From: a virus
Strand: one strand, 5' to 3'
Virus record (IMG/VR): IMGVR_UViG_3300027313_000002
Coordinates: 1 to 64,000 of that record
Length of the DNA: 64,000 nt
Shown piece by piece: positions 21,021 through 28,814 of the stretch. A model generated the notes under the pieces. The model had not been told where the DNA came from and ran no database searches. It saw nothing but the letters and a program-made list of their open reading frames with translations. The position numbers were made by a program, and so were the translations under genes. Every line of letters starts with the position of its first letter. Position 1 is the stretch's first letter.

Positions 21021-21547
21021 GAGGCCCGCCCCCGCTCCCGCTCGTCCAGCACGTCGGTGACGTGCGCGGGCAGGTCCATCCGGGCCACCTCGCGGCGCCA
21101 GCCGCCGCGGGACGCGCCGCGCCGGGCGCCGGAGGCCCGCCACTCCTCGTACCCGGCGGTGCCCTTGAGGTTCTCCAGGTCCAGCCGGTCGATGAAGGTG
21201 AACTGGGTCAGCCGGGCCTGGTGCCGGTCCCGGCACGGGAACACCCGCACCTCGGCGATCCGGCCGGTCCCGCCGCCGTCCCCGCGCGGCCCGCCCGGGG
21301 CCAGCGGCACCCCGGCGCAGCCGTGCCTGCGCACCTTGGCGCCCAGGCGCTCCCACAGGTTCTCGGTCTCCCCGGCGTCGAACCAGCGGGTCGGCCGGCC
21401 GCCGCGCGGGGCGTCCTCGGCCAGCAGGTAGGCCCAGGCGCCCGGGCACAGCGCGAACCGCAGCCCGCCGAACACCGCGAACAGGTCCTCCGGGAACGCC
21501 AGCGGGGCCGCGGGCGGCGCCGCGGGCCGGTTCTTGCGGCCTCTCAC
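21017..21547 (-). CDS. Hypothetical protein (176 aa)
   Basis: Starts MRGRKNRPAAPPAAPLAFPE after an AAGGAGG site. Contains FAVFGGLRFALCPGAWAYLL and a mixed alpha/beta C-terminal part (AEVRVFPCRDRHQARLTQFT). No family is recognised. First gene downstream of the repeat cluster at 21653-21737. Confidence 0.6.
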   Translation of the reverse strand: MRGRKNRPAAPPAAPLAFPEDLFAVFGGLRFALCPGAWAYLLAEDAPRGGRPTRWFDAGETENLWERLGAKVRRHGCAGVPLAPGGPRGDGGGTGRIAEVRVFPCRDRHQARLTQFTFIDRLDLENLKGTAGYEEWRASGARRGASRGGWRREVARMDLPAHVTDVLDERERGRAS

Positions 21548-21652
21548 GTAAATCCTCCTTCACGGGCGGCGCGGGGGGTGTCATTTTTTCCCGCGCCGGG
21601 CGGGCCCGGGCGGAAGATCTCCGGCCCGCGGCGGTCCCCGGGCCCGGGTGCT

Positions 21653-21737
21653 AGCAGTATGGCAGTACGGGCATGCCCGTACTGATAGCAGTATGGCAGT
21701 ACGGGCATGCCCTGCTGTATATCAGTACGGTCATGCC
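21653..21737. repeat. Palindromic direct-repeat (iteron-like) cluster
   Basis: AGCAGTATGGCAGTACGGGC-ATGCCC occurs at 21653-21678 and, identical, at 21687-21712. A third shorter copy CAGTACGGTCATGCC lies at 21723-21737. The first copy continues into its reverse complement, forming a perfect 22-bp palindrome (21663-21684, arms CAGTACGG/CCGTACTG). This non-coding cluster, about 0.85 kb from the TraB-like gene, could be a replication origin, a partition or TraB recognition site, or an operator. Confidence 0.75.
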
Positions 21738-21743
21738 AGCGCG

Positions 21744-22049
21744 CTAGCGGCCCCGGCCCAGGCAGCGCTCGCACAGGTGCCGCTCGGTCACGCCGTCGTC
21801 CCAGGTGACGCTCAGGTGCACGCCCCGGTCCCGGGACCCGCAGCGCGGGCAGGTCCGGGCCGGGCGGGCCAGCCACATGCCCAGCGCCAGCGCGCCGAGG
21901 GCCGCCGCGGCCAGCGCCAGCGCGCCGCGATGCCCGGTGCCCAGCCCGGCCGCGAGCAGGGCCAGGGCGGGCACGGCCGCCAGCGGCACGGCGCGGACCA
22001 TCCGGCGGTGCCGCCGCGCCACCGCGGCCGGGTCGTTCCTGCTGGTCAT
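21744..22049 (-). CDS. Membrane-anchored zinc-ribbon protein (101 aa)
   Basis: ATG 22049 after CGGAGG. Two hydrophobic helices (AVPLAAVPALALLAAGLGTG and LALAAAALGALALGMWL), then CPRCGSRD and CERCLG, a C-terminal zinc ribbon. First gene of the operon under the operator at 22097-22110. Confidence 0.65.
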   Translation of the reverse strand: MTSRNDPAAVARRHRRMVRAVPLAAVPALALLAAGLGTGHRGALALAAAALGALALGMWLARPARTCPRCGSRDRGVHLSVTWDDGVTERHLCERCLGRGR

Positions 22050-22080
22050 CGGGGCCTCCGGGGGGCTCGGGTACCCCTCC

Positions 22081-22110
22081 AGCATACCACGGGGGCTTGA
22101 CTGGAGTCAA
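22081..22110 (-). promoter_or_regulatory. Promoter with perfect operator over -35
   Basis: Minus strand TTGACT (22110-22105), 18 bp, TATGCT (22086-22081). The palindrome TTGACTCCAGTCAA (22110-22097) covers the -35. It is the rightmost member of the family; none is seen in the TraB module or the structural genes. Confidence 0.8.
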
Positions 22111-22287
22111 GGGGGGCGGGGGGCACTGAGCGGGGGGCCGGGGGCAGGGCGCAGGCCACCGCACAGCGCCGGCTGCCGGCTGACTATATATTTGCTCCGC
22201 TTCCGGCCCTGCAGGTGCCCGGGCAATCTCCCTGCAATCTCCCCCCCTTCCGCTGACCGGGGGGCGTACTGACGCTGACAGCATGAC

Positions 22288-22422
22288 CTACGTGCACCCC
22301 CTGACGCCGGCCAGCGGGTCGCAGCTGGCCAGCCTCACCTCGGCGCCCCCGGTGTGCGGCCTCGGCTCTCCGGTCATCAGGCCGGGGGTCCAGTCGGCGC
22401 CGTTCGGATTTGAGAAGTTCAC
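22288..22422 (-). CDS. Small protein at end of Tra-like operon (44 aa)
   Basis: GTG 22422 six bases after GGGAGG gives MNFSNPNGADWTPGLMTGEP and ends ASCDPLAGVRGCT. It overlaps the upstream stop (GTGA). The 180 bp beyond it towards the next operon hold an AT-rich TATATATTT and two GGGAGATTGC repeats, but no gene I can support. Confidence 0.5.
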   Translation of the reverse strand: MNFSNPNGADWTPGLMTGEPRPHTGGAEVRLASCDPLAGVRGCT

Positions 22423-22592
22423 GGATGTCCTCCCTTGACGTGGCCCGCGCTGGCTGCCGCGGCGTTCACGGCCTCCCCCAGGCGGGCGATGAGATGGCCT
22501 GCGGCCTGGCCCGCGCCGTGCGGGTCCCGGGCCGCCAGGACCAGGACGGCCGCCGCGGCAGCGGCCAGGGCCAGGTGCGCGAGCGCGGTCAC
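22419..22592 (-). CDS. Small exported or membrane protein (57 aa)
   Basis: GTG 22592 overlaps the TraB-like stop. Begins MTALAHLALAAAAAVLVLAA, a hydrophobic segment, then an amphipathic helix (GQAAGHLIARLGEAVNAAAA). Its position after TraB is where small Spd (spread) genes sit in Streptomyces transfer operons, but the similarity is positional only. Confidence 0.5.
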   Translation of the reverse strand: MTALAHLALAAAAAAVLVLAARDPHGAGQAAGHLIARLGEAVNAAAASAGHVKGGHP

Positions 22593-24562
22593 GCCTCCTC
22601 CCCGGGCTCGTCCCGCGGGTCCTCATCCTGCCCTGCCGCGGGCGGCGGCGCCTCGCAGACGGCCCAGTGCTTGACCGGCGCGTCGCCCAGGTACTGCACC
22701 ACGCCGCGGTCCTCCAGCACGGCCATGGCGCCCTCCGGGCCGTACAGCCAGGACCGGGACCGCCCGGCCCGCTGGCAGACCCCGGACTCGTTCAGGTCCC
22801 GGGCAGTCACCTCGGCCTGGCCGGCGGCGTTGCGCGGGCGGGCCGGGTCGTCACGCAGGGCCCACAGCAGGTCGCGGACCAGGGCGATGGCCTGCGCCGG
22901 GGCGGGCTTGGCCGCGGGCGGCGGCGCGCCCGCCTTATCGTACCGGCCACCCACGGGCCTGTCCGTGCTGGTAGGAGACGGGCCGGGCTTGGCCAGCAGC
23001 GCGTCCATCGTGCAGCCGTCCACCTCGCGGTCGCGGTCCTGGGCGTACTGCTGCACGTGCTCGAAGATGGCCTGCGCGCCGTCCCCCCAGGAGTACAGCC
23101 GGACCGGCAGCGCCTTGTCCGCGTCCGGGATGGTGAGCGTGTCCCACACGCTCATCCCCGGGTAGGACGCCCCCCACAGCTGCGGCCGGGCGCCCCGCTG
23201 CCGCTGGGTCTCGCTCAGCCCCAGCTCGGCCTGGCCGGCGTCGGCCACCCCGAAGCACACGTGGCCCTGCTGGGCGCGGGCTACCGTCGGGCCCTGGCTG
23301 TGGTGCACCGACTGCTGGGAGGAGTCGGCCCGGATGCCGGCCGACCGGACGTTGCGCTGCAGGGACACCCACAGGTCCTCCAGCTGCTTGCGGTCCAGCA
23401 GCGCCAGGATGTCCGGGGTCTCCTCGAAGAGGGCGTGCAGGTAGCTCAGGCCGCAGCCCCGCTCCCACTCGGTCATCTTGCGCTTCGCCAGGTAGTCGCA
23501 GCGGGCCAGCCGGGCCCGCTTGAGCGCGTACAGCAGCTCGACGGCATCCTCGGGCTCCACGGCCAGCGGCAGCGCCATCGCTGCCTCCAGCGCGCCGAGG
23601 AACTGGCGCCGCTTGGCGACGTCCGCGGCCACCACCGCGTAGTCGCGCCGGGTGACGCCCTCGGCGATCATGTTCCAGGCGTAGCCCATCGACTTGGCCG
23701 ACCCGGACTGGCCCATCACCTTGACCGAGTGCGAGGGCAGCAGGCGGTACAGGAACAGGTCGGAGTCCTGCCGCAGGCCGAGGCGGAACGGCGCATCAGC
23801 GATGCTCTCCCCGGGAGCGGACGGCCCCGGCCACGGGACGGGCCCGCGCAGCAGCACCTGCGGGTCGGTGATCTTGACGTTGCCGACCCCCGCGTCGCCC
23901 AGGTCGCTGGTCACCGTCCAGCTGCCCGGCGGGTGCCGCAGGGCGGCCTCCACCCGCTCGATGTCCTCAGCGGCCTCGCCGACCACCATGCCGTCCGGCA
24001 GCTGCAGCCCGGCCTCGGTCACCACCGCCCGCTGGCCGCCCGCCGGGGACCCGGCCCGGCGGTGCCGGACGCTGAACAGCCGGGCGCCCTGCATGCCGAC
24101 CGGCTCGGCCTTGGCCGCGAACGCCTTGGCCAGGTCCCGGTTGTCGCCCGCGCTCAGCCACAGGTCCCAGATGACGCAGGCGCACAGCCCGCCCAGGAAG
24201 TAGGCCATCGCCAGCACCCGGCCGAAGCCGAAGATCAGGAACGCGGCCAGCGCCAGGGCGGCCAACGCCGCGGTGACCGGGCCGATCAGCCGACCGACCA
24301 CGGCGGCCCGGTGCCAGCGCAGGTGCAGGTCGAAGCCGGTCACGGCGGTGCCCAGCGCCAGCACCGTCAGCACCGTCCCGGCCCGGAACCAGAACCCGCT
24401 CTCGATGAGCAGGAACAGCTTCAGCACCAGCCCGGTCAGGGTCAGCCCGATCCAGGCGCCCCAGGGCAGCACCATGTGCCAGAGCTTGATCAGGACCTCG
24501 TTCCGGCCGCTCTGGTGCTGCGCGGACGGCGTCGGCCGCCCGCTGACGGTCCGGCTAGGCAC
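22589..24562 (-). CDS. FtsK/SpoIIIE-type DNA translocase, TraB-like (657 aa)
   Basis: Four membrane helices lie in the first 140 residues (for example GAWIGLTLTGLVLKLFLLIE, YFLGGLCACVIWDLWLSAGD). The motor domain follows, with a P-loop-like GQSGSAKS near residue 284; the second conserved Gly is Ala but Lys and Ser are kept. A Walker B-like AVVAADVAKR follows at about 310. The C-terminus (about 560-640) has a winged-helix-like segment (LNESGVCQRAGRSRSWLYGP), as in FtsK-gamma/TraB DNA-recognition domains. Such hexameric pumps move double-stranded DNA through septa or between mycelia. Co-transcribed with SpdB- and Xis-like genes. Confidence 0.8.
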   Translation of the reverse strand: MPSRTVSGRPTPSAQHQSGRNEVLIKLWHMVLPWGAWIGLTLTGLVLKLFLLIESGFWFRAGTVLTVLALGTAVTGFDLHLRWHRAAVVGRLIGPVTAALAALALAAFLIFGFGRVLAMAYFLGGLCACVIWDLWLSAGDNRDLAKAFAAKAEPVGMQGARLFSVRHRRAGSPAGGQRAVVTEAGLQLPDGMVVGEAAEDIERVEAALRHPPGSWTVTSDLGDAGVGNVKITDPQVLLRGPVPWPGPSAPGESIADAPFRLGLRQDSDLFLYRLLPSHSVKVMGQSGSAKSMGYAWNMIAEGVTRRDYAVVAADVAKRRQFLGALEAAMALPLAVEPEDAVELLYALKRARLARCDYLAKRKMTEWERGCGLSYLHALFEETPDILALLDRKQLEDLWVSLQRNVRSAGIRADSSQQSVHHSQGPTVARAQQGHVCFGVADAGQAELGLSETQRQRGARPQLWGASYPGMSVWDTLTIPDADKALPVRLYSWGDGAQAIFEHVQQYAQDRDREVDGCTMDALLAKPGPSPTSTDRPVGGRYDKAGAPPPAAKPAPAQAIALVRDLLWALRDDPARPRNAAGQAEVTARDLNESGVCQRAGRSRSWLYGPEGAMAVLEDRGVVQYLGDAPVKHWAVCEAPPPAAGQDEDPRDEPGEEA

Positions 24563-25289
24563 GGCTCACCTCCGGCGCGTGCCCGTTGACGTGCTCGCGC
24601 AGCAGCTGGCTGGCCGACTGGCGGCTGCAGCCGAGATCGCGGGCCAGCTCGTTGCGGCCCCCGGCGGCGGCCACCCGGCGCGCCAGCTCCTCCGGCGGCA
24701 GCTTGCGCCACTCGGGAATGGCGCCCGCCCTGCCACGCGGCTTGCGCCCGGCAGGGCGGCGCTGGACCCGCCGGGGGGCGCCGGGCCCGGGTGAGGCAGG
24801 CTCCTGCTCCGGCGCGCTCCCGGCGGCGGGCTCAGGCTCCGGCTGCGCCTCCGCGGCAGCCGGGGTCTCGCTGGCCATCCGCACCAGCCACACGGTCAGC
24901 TCATAGGCGGCGACGAACGCCACCGCGGGCCAGGCGCTGATGCCCGGCCGCAGCCACACGCCCCACGAGGGGTAATCCGGCGACAGGTTGATGATGATGG
25001 TGACCGCGATGCCGGCGATCAGCACCAGCCAGGCAGGCACGGTCCGCCAGAAACTCGCGTGCTTGCGGGCCGCCGCCCAGACGGCCAGGGTGGCGGCGAC
25101 GATCAGGCCGTCCACGCTCCACGGGAACAGCCCCGCATCCCAGTGCGCCTGGCCGTACCGGATGGCCTGCTCGTACTGATGCTGGTAAGACCCGGATGCA
25201 GCGACGCCCGCGACGAACGCGGTCACCGCGCAGGCGGCGGCGACCAGCCGCCAGGACTGCTCGATGCGGAGCCAGGACGGCACCTGCAT
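24555..25289 (-). CDS. SpdB-like DUF2637 membrane protein with HTH tail (244 aa)
   Basis: ATG 25289. Four membrane helices at about residues 15-35, 55-75, 85-103 and 115-135 (SVDGLIVAATLAVWAAARK, VLIAGIAVTIIINLSPDYPS) match DUF2637, found in SpdB-type spread proteins and their relatives. After an acidic/Pro linker, the C-terminus (ELARRVAAAGGRNELARDLG, then CSRQSASQLLREHV) is a helix-turn-helix. ATGA overlap with the HTH gene before it and an 8-bp overlap with TraB. Confidence 0.75.
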   Translation of the reverse strand: MQVPSWLRIEQSWRLVAAACAVTAFVAGVAASGSYQHQYEQAIRYGQAHWDAGLFPWSVDGLIVAATLAVWAAARKHASFWRTVPAWLVLIAGIAVTIIINLSPDYPSWGVWLRPGISAWPAVAFVAAYELTVWLVRMASETPAAAEAQPEPEPAAGSAPEQEPASPGPGAPRRVQRRPAGRKPRGRAGAIPEWRKLPPEELARRVAAAGGRNELARDLGCSRQSASQLLREHVNGHAPEVSRA

Positions 25290-25552
25290 CAGGCCACCTC
25301 CTCGGCCGGGCGCTCCGCCCACCACGCGGCGGTCACCTCGGACATGTCCCCGGGACCGCTGCGCCCGGCCGAGGCCCGCACCGCATCCAGCCAGCTGACG
25401 TAGACCGACAGCTGCCCGCCGAAGGTGCGCACCGACGGCATCCGCCCGGCGTTCGCCCACTCGCGCAGCGCATCCTCCGAGCGGCCGAGCAGCCGGGCTG
25501 CCATCGGCAGGGTGGTCAGCCGCTCCAGCCGCTCCCATCCGGTTACCGCCAT
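25289..25552 (-). CDS. Excisionase-like HTH protein (87 aa)
   Basis: I chose ATG 25552 after CGGGAGG. LTTLPMAARLLGRSEDALRE, then WANAGRMPSVRTFGGQLSVY is the winged-helix pattern of MerR/excisionase small proteins (helix-turn-helix followed by a proline and a wing). In AICEs such genes sit next to the transfer genes. It is first in the operon divergent from the GntR regulator. It could bind att or the tra promoter. Confidence 0.65.
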   Translation of the reverse strand: MAVTGWERLERLTTLPMAARLLGRSEDALREWANAGRMPSVRTFGGQLSVYVSWLDAVRASAGRSGPGDMSEVTAAWWAERPAEEVA

Positions 25553-25597
25553 CCGCCTGGTCCTCCCGGGGAATCCTGGGAATCTCCGTATCCGGCC

Positions 25598-25626
25598 AAT
25601 GTACTGCGTACCGTACACGACCGCAA
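25598..25626 (-). promoter_or_regulatory. Tra-operon promoter with GTAC operator
   Basis: Minus strand TTGCGG (25626-25621), 17 bp, TACATT (25603-25598). Three GTAC tetrads (25601, 25608, 25613) fill the spacer and -10 edge. The palindrome common to the early operons is absent. The GntR gene starts 73 bp away on the other strand, so GntR is the likely ligand-responsive repressor here. Confidence 0.6.
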
Positions 25627-25698
25627 GCAACCGGCTTACCGTTTCATCAGGCCCGACGTAAGATCAGGGCGTACCATCACCAGCACACGGAGGACGCG

Positions 25699-26466
25699 GT
25701 GTCTCCTCGGGCCCAGCGCACGCTGCCGCTGCACCAGCAGATTTACGACCACTACGAGCAGCTCATCACCGACGGGAACCTGCAGCCAGGCGACAAGCTG
25801 CCGTCCGTCCGCCGGACCGCCGAGGAGTGGGGCACCGGCCAGCAGGCCGCCCAGCACGCCTACGCACTGCTGCGCGCGGCCAAGCTGACCCGGACCAGCA
25901 CCGAGGGGACCTTCGTCGCGCAGCGTCGCGCCACCTACGGCCCGCAGCAGCGGGCCCGGTCGGTGCGGTTCTCCCCGGGCACCTCCACCGATGTCCGGGA
26001 CGCGGGCAGAGTCCTGATCACGCCGCCGCACCCGTGGGATTACGTCATCGCGATCCTCGGCCTGGAGCCCGACCATGAGGGCGACTTCGAGGTGATCCGG
26101 CGCGAGGAGCTGATCAGCGACGAGGGCGGACCGGTCATGCTGCTGGTCACCTGGGCCTCGCCGGGCTGGCTGCCGCGGGTGCCCGAGCTGGCCGTGGCCG
26201 ACATCCTGCCGGACCCGCGCGGCGCGGCGCACCTGATCGCGGACCGCTGGCCAGTCACGGTCGAATGGGGCGAGTACTCCGACGAGACCCGGCTGCCGAT
26301 GGACGACGGCCGCGAAATCCCGCTGCTGGAGCTGGCACCCGGTGAATACGTGGGCGGCAAGACCTGGAAGTGGGGCCACGGCGCCGGCGAGGCCGAGCAG
26401 CTGCTCGCCTACGAGGAGGCCACAGTCAAGCGGAACCGGGTCATCCGGCTGTACATCGAGCCCTAG
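25699..26466 (+). CDS. GntR-family regulator with UTRA domain (255 aa)
   Basis: GTG 25699 five bases after GGAGG. N-terminal winged helix (about 8-75: PLHQQIYDHYEQLITDGNLQ, PGDKLPSVRRTAEEWG), then a UTRA effector domain (about 100-250) ending VIRLYIEP. This is the HutC/FarR subfamily organisation, also used by KorSA-type repressors that silence AICE transfer genes. Divergent from the tra-like operon. Some of the winged-helix turn differs from consensus (GTGQQAAQHAYALLRA). The ligand is unknown. Confidence 0.8.
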   Translation: MSPRAQRTLPLHQQIYDHYEQLITDGNLQPGDKLPSVRRTAEEWGTGQQAAQHAYALLRAAKLTRTSTEGTFVAQRRATYGPQQRARSVRFSPGTSTDVRDAGRVLITPPHPWDYVIAILGLEPDHEGDFEVIRREELISDEGGPVMLLVTWASPGWLPRVPELAVADILPDPRGAAHLIADRWPVTVEWGEYSDETRLPMDDGREIPLLELAPGEYVGGKTWKWGHGAGEAEQLLAYEEATVKRNRVIRLYIEP

Positions 26467-26984
26467 CCGAGCACATCCTCGGCGAACGAGGCGTAGACCC
26501 ACTCGGTGGCCAGCGCCAGCGGCACCTCGCCGGCACCGCGCGGCAGCCACAGCATCCCGGCAGACAGCAGCGCGACCCGGGCGCCCAGGGGGGACCGCCT
26601 GCCCGGCTCGGTGTCGGCGCTCAGCTGCTCCCGGCGCACGTGGTAGCGCTCCAGCGCCCGGCCCAGCGGCACGGCCGAGGCGAGCAGCTGCTCGCGCACC
26701 TCCGCGTCGGGGATGCGGCCCGGGATGTAGGTGGCCTGGACCTCGGCGATGCGGGCGCCGCTGACCGTGCGCAGGAAGCCGGACCGCCAGGCCGCGATCA
26801 TCCCCCCGGGAGCCTGCAGCAGCCGCCGCTCCGCGCCGGTCAGGCAGGTCTCGTGCCACCGGGCGGTCACCTCGGCGGTCACCTCCTCGCCGGCCAGCTT
26901 CTCGGCCAGCGCGGTGAAGGTGAGGGCGCCGTCCAGCATGCCTGCTAGTTCGGCAGCCGGGGACAGCCGTGTCTCTGTCGCCAT
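26463..26984 (-). CDS. Chorismate-lyase/UTRA-fold-like protein (173 aa)
   Basis: ATG 26984 with GGAAGGA upstream. The order WHETCLTGAERRLLQAPGGM, ARIAEVQATYIPGRIPDAEV and SAVPLGRALERYHVRREQLS follows the chorismate lyase-like fold (DUF98 and UTRA share it). There is no DNA-binding domain, so it could be a stand-alone ligand-binding or enzyme domain. Convergent with the GntR-UTRA gene, overlapping by 4 bp at the 3' ends. Assignment by pattern only. Confidence 0.45.
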   Translation of the reverse strand: MATETRLSPAAELAGMLDGALTFTALAEKLAGEEVTAEVTARWHETCLTGAERRLLQAPGGMIAAWRSGFLRTVSGARIAEVQATYIPGRIPDAEVREQLLASAVPLGRALERYHVRREQLSADTEPGRRSPLGARVALLSAGMLWLPRGAGEVPLALATEWVYASFAEDVLG

Positions 26985-27150
26985 GCTGATGTTCCTTCCA
27001 GCATGGCCGGGCCGGGGGTACTCCCCGGGCCAACGGTTCTTCGCCCCGGGCCCGGCCGCTACGGAGCGCGTCCACAGCCTCGCGTCAAGTGAACGCCGCC
27101 CTCCTACCGTGCCCCCGGGCACGGAGCGCTGTCAAGAGGCCGCACATGGC

Positions 27151-27183
27151 GAGCGCCCTGCGGACGCAGACCGCAGGGCGCTC
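27151..27183 (-). terminator. Terminator hairpin
   Basis: Perfect 13-bp stem GAGCGCCCTGCGG / CCGCAGGGCGCTC with a 7-nt loop, 17 bp after the stop of the secreted protein gene. There is no U-tract, as is usual in actinobacteria. The stretch 26985-27150 towards the next gene holds no ORF I can support. Confidence 0.75.
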
Positions 27184-27200
27184 GGGTCAGGGGGCAGGGA

Positions 27201-27962
27201 TCAGGTGGCAGGAGCGAACGGGTAGATGGTCCTGGTCTTGGTCGGGGTAGGGACCGGGACCGGCACTGACGCCAGCCTGGACGTGCCGACGGCCTGCACC
27301 TGGACGTCGAACACGGTCGGGGTGCCGAGCGCGCCCGGGTCATAGTTCAGGAACCAGGCCGCATTGAAGCTGTTGACGAAGCGCGGCAGGCTGCACTGCG
27401 GCTGGCCGTACTTCAGCCCCCTGGTCGGGAAGCTCCACATGCCCTCCAGGTCATACCGGCCCGAGCCGGTCACCCCGGCGTAGATGCCGGTGCCGGGGCC
27501 GAACCGCCAGGGCAGGTCGAACTGGCTGACCGTGATGGAGCAGGTGGCGCGGTCCACCCTCGCGCCGGACAGCGGGAAGTGCCGGATGTCCACGCCGTTC
27601 GGGCCCTGGAAGATGAAGCTGAGCACCTGGCTGAGCGTGGTGAGGTGACCGATGTCCAGCGAGACCGGGCCGGTGGCGATCACGTAGCCGTCCGGGTCAG
27701 CAGTGCCGACGTTGATGTCGATGTCCTGCTGGCCAAACGGGGTGACGACCGGGGGAACGGTCTCGGTGACGGTCGGCGTCGGCAGTGGCTGGGTCGGCGT
27801 CGGCGTCACAGTGGGCTTGCCGGTCGAGTAGGTAGGCGTGGGCGTCGGGTGGTGCGTGCCCGCGAGCGCCGGGACGGTCATCGCGGCGAGCCCCCCCACG
27901 GCCAGCACGACCACCGTGCCGGCAGCCGCCCAGGCCTGCCTCGACGTCAGATGTCCGAACAT
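27201..27962 (-). CDS. Secreted/anchored protein with Thr-Pro stalk (253 aa)
   Basis: ATG 27962 after GGAAAGGA. The N-terminal helix (WAAAGTVVVLAVGGLAAMTV, PALAG) is a signal peptide or anchor. Residues about 38-75 are a Pro/Thr stalk (HPTPTPTYSTGKPTVTPTPT). The C-terminal 170 residues form a beta-rich domain with two Cys (DRATCSITV, QPQCSLPRF). It lies at the distal end of the late region, next to fibre genes, and is built like the TVT-repeat protein at 62685. Probably exported to the host surface; function unknown. Confidence 0.65.
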   Translation of the reverse strand: MFGHLTSRQAWAAAGTVVVLAVGGLAAMTVPALAGTHHPTPTPTYSTGKPTVTPTPTQPLPTPTVTETVPPVVTPFGQQDIDINVGTADPDGYVIATGPVSLDIGHLTTLSQVLSFIFQGPNGVDIRHFPLSGARVDRATCSITVSQFDLPWRFGPGTGIYAGVTGSGRYDLEGMWSFPTRGLKYGQPQCSLPRFVNSFNAAWFLNYDPGALGTPTVFDVQVQAVGTSRLASVPVPVPTPTKTRTIYPFAPAT

Positions 27963-28088
27963 GTTGGTCCTTTCCGTTGGTCTTGCGCTTGTCAGCGGAA
28001 GTAGCCGAACGGAAAGCCGCTATCGGACACCCGGAGCGCCAGCCCGCGATACGAGGTAACGAAAGGGCAACAACCTGCGCCCGGAAAC

Positions 28089-28814
28089 CTACGAGAAAAC
28101 GACAGTCGTCGCAAAAACCCACGCAGCCCCGGGCATCTTCTGGCCCAGCCCGCCCGCCGGGATTTTCCTGTTCAGCATGGCGGCCGACCCGCCCGTGGCG
28201 TACACCGAGGACAGCACCGGCCCGGCGGTCGGCACCCCGGCGCCCGAAGCCCAGCACCACTCCAGCCAGGTGAAGTTGGCGTTGCCCGCGGCGAAGGTGG
28301 ACTGCCCGTTGATCGTGGCGGGCAGGGTCAGCGTGGGATAGGTGGCGTCCATCGACTGGTACCAGCTGTTACCCGCGCCCTCCCCGCCGGCGTTGGACAG
28401 GTGCGTCTGGGTGGCCACGAACCCGGTGGCCCCGTCGATGCCCACCCCGATGCACGGCGCGCCTGCCGCGCCGCCGCCGGAGGCCAGGGTGAGCGGGCGC
28501 CCGGCGGCGCCGGACGGCGCGGCGCCGGTCAGCAGGTTGATCAGGTTGGTGAGCCCGCCGTTGACCATGGAATTGCCCTCGTCATAGGCGTAGCCGTCCT
28601 CCGGCCCGCCGGGGAACACCCGGCGCAGCCAGTCGCCGTGCAGGCGGGGCACCCTGATCCCGAGGAACTCGACGAGCAGGTGGCGGCCCCAGCTCAGCTC
28701 GCTCTCCAGCTTGCGCTGCGCCCAGGCGGCCTGGTCCGGGCTGTACTTCTCGACCGTGACCGTGGGGTACCAGCGGATGCTGTCCCGGCCCGTCCGCGGG
28801 CTCACGTCAGTCAC
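28089..28814 (-). CDS. Late-region tail-associated protein (241 aa)
   Basis: GTG 28814 with GAGGAG upstream (MTDVSPRTGRDSIRWYPTVT). Gly/Ala/Ser/Thr-rich and beta, typical of tail appendage proteins (GQSTFAAGNANFTWLEWCWA, ATGGSAAMLNRKIPAGGLGQ). Last recognisable structural gene of the leftward late operon. It may be a minor tail or adhesin subunit. Confidence 0.55.
   Translation of the reverse strand: MTDVSPRTGRDSIRWYPTVTVEKYSPDQAAWAQRKLESELSWGRHLLVEFLGIRVPRLHGDWLRRVFPGGPEDGYAYDEGNSMVNGGLTNLINLLTGAAPSGAAGRPLTLASGGGAAGAPCIGVGIDGATGFVATQTHLSNAGGEGAGNSWYQSMDATYPTLTLPATINGQSTFAAGNANFTWLEWCWASGAGVPTAGPVLSSVYATGGSAAMLNRKIPAGGLGQKMPGAAWVFATTVVFS

Noticed and set aside
21653-21737. CRISPR array
   Set aside because: Only three uneven copies, spacers of 8-10 bp, and no cas genes; better explained as protein-binding repeats.
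22667-24589. Plus-strand 640-aa open frame opposite the TraB-like gene
   Set aside because: Low-complexity shadow of the translocase gene, whose protein has membrane helices and a P-loop.
25598-25699. GntR as the master repressor of the TTGACT operators
   Set aside because: Its own intergenic region lacks the palindrome and has GTAC repeats instead, so a different target set is more likely.
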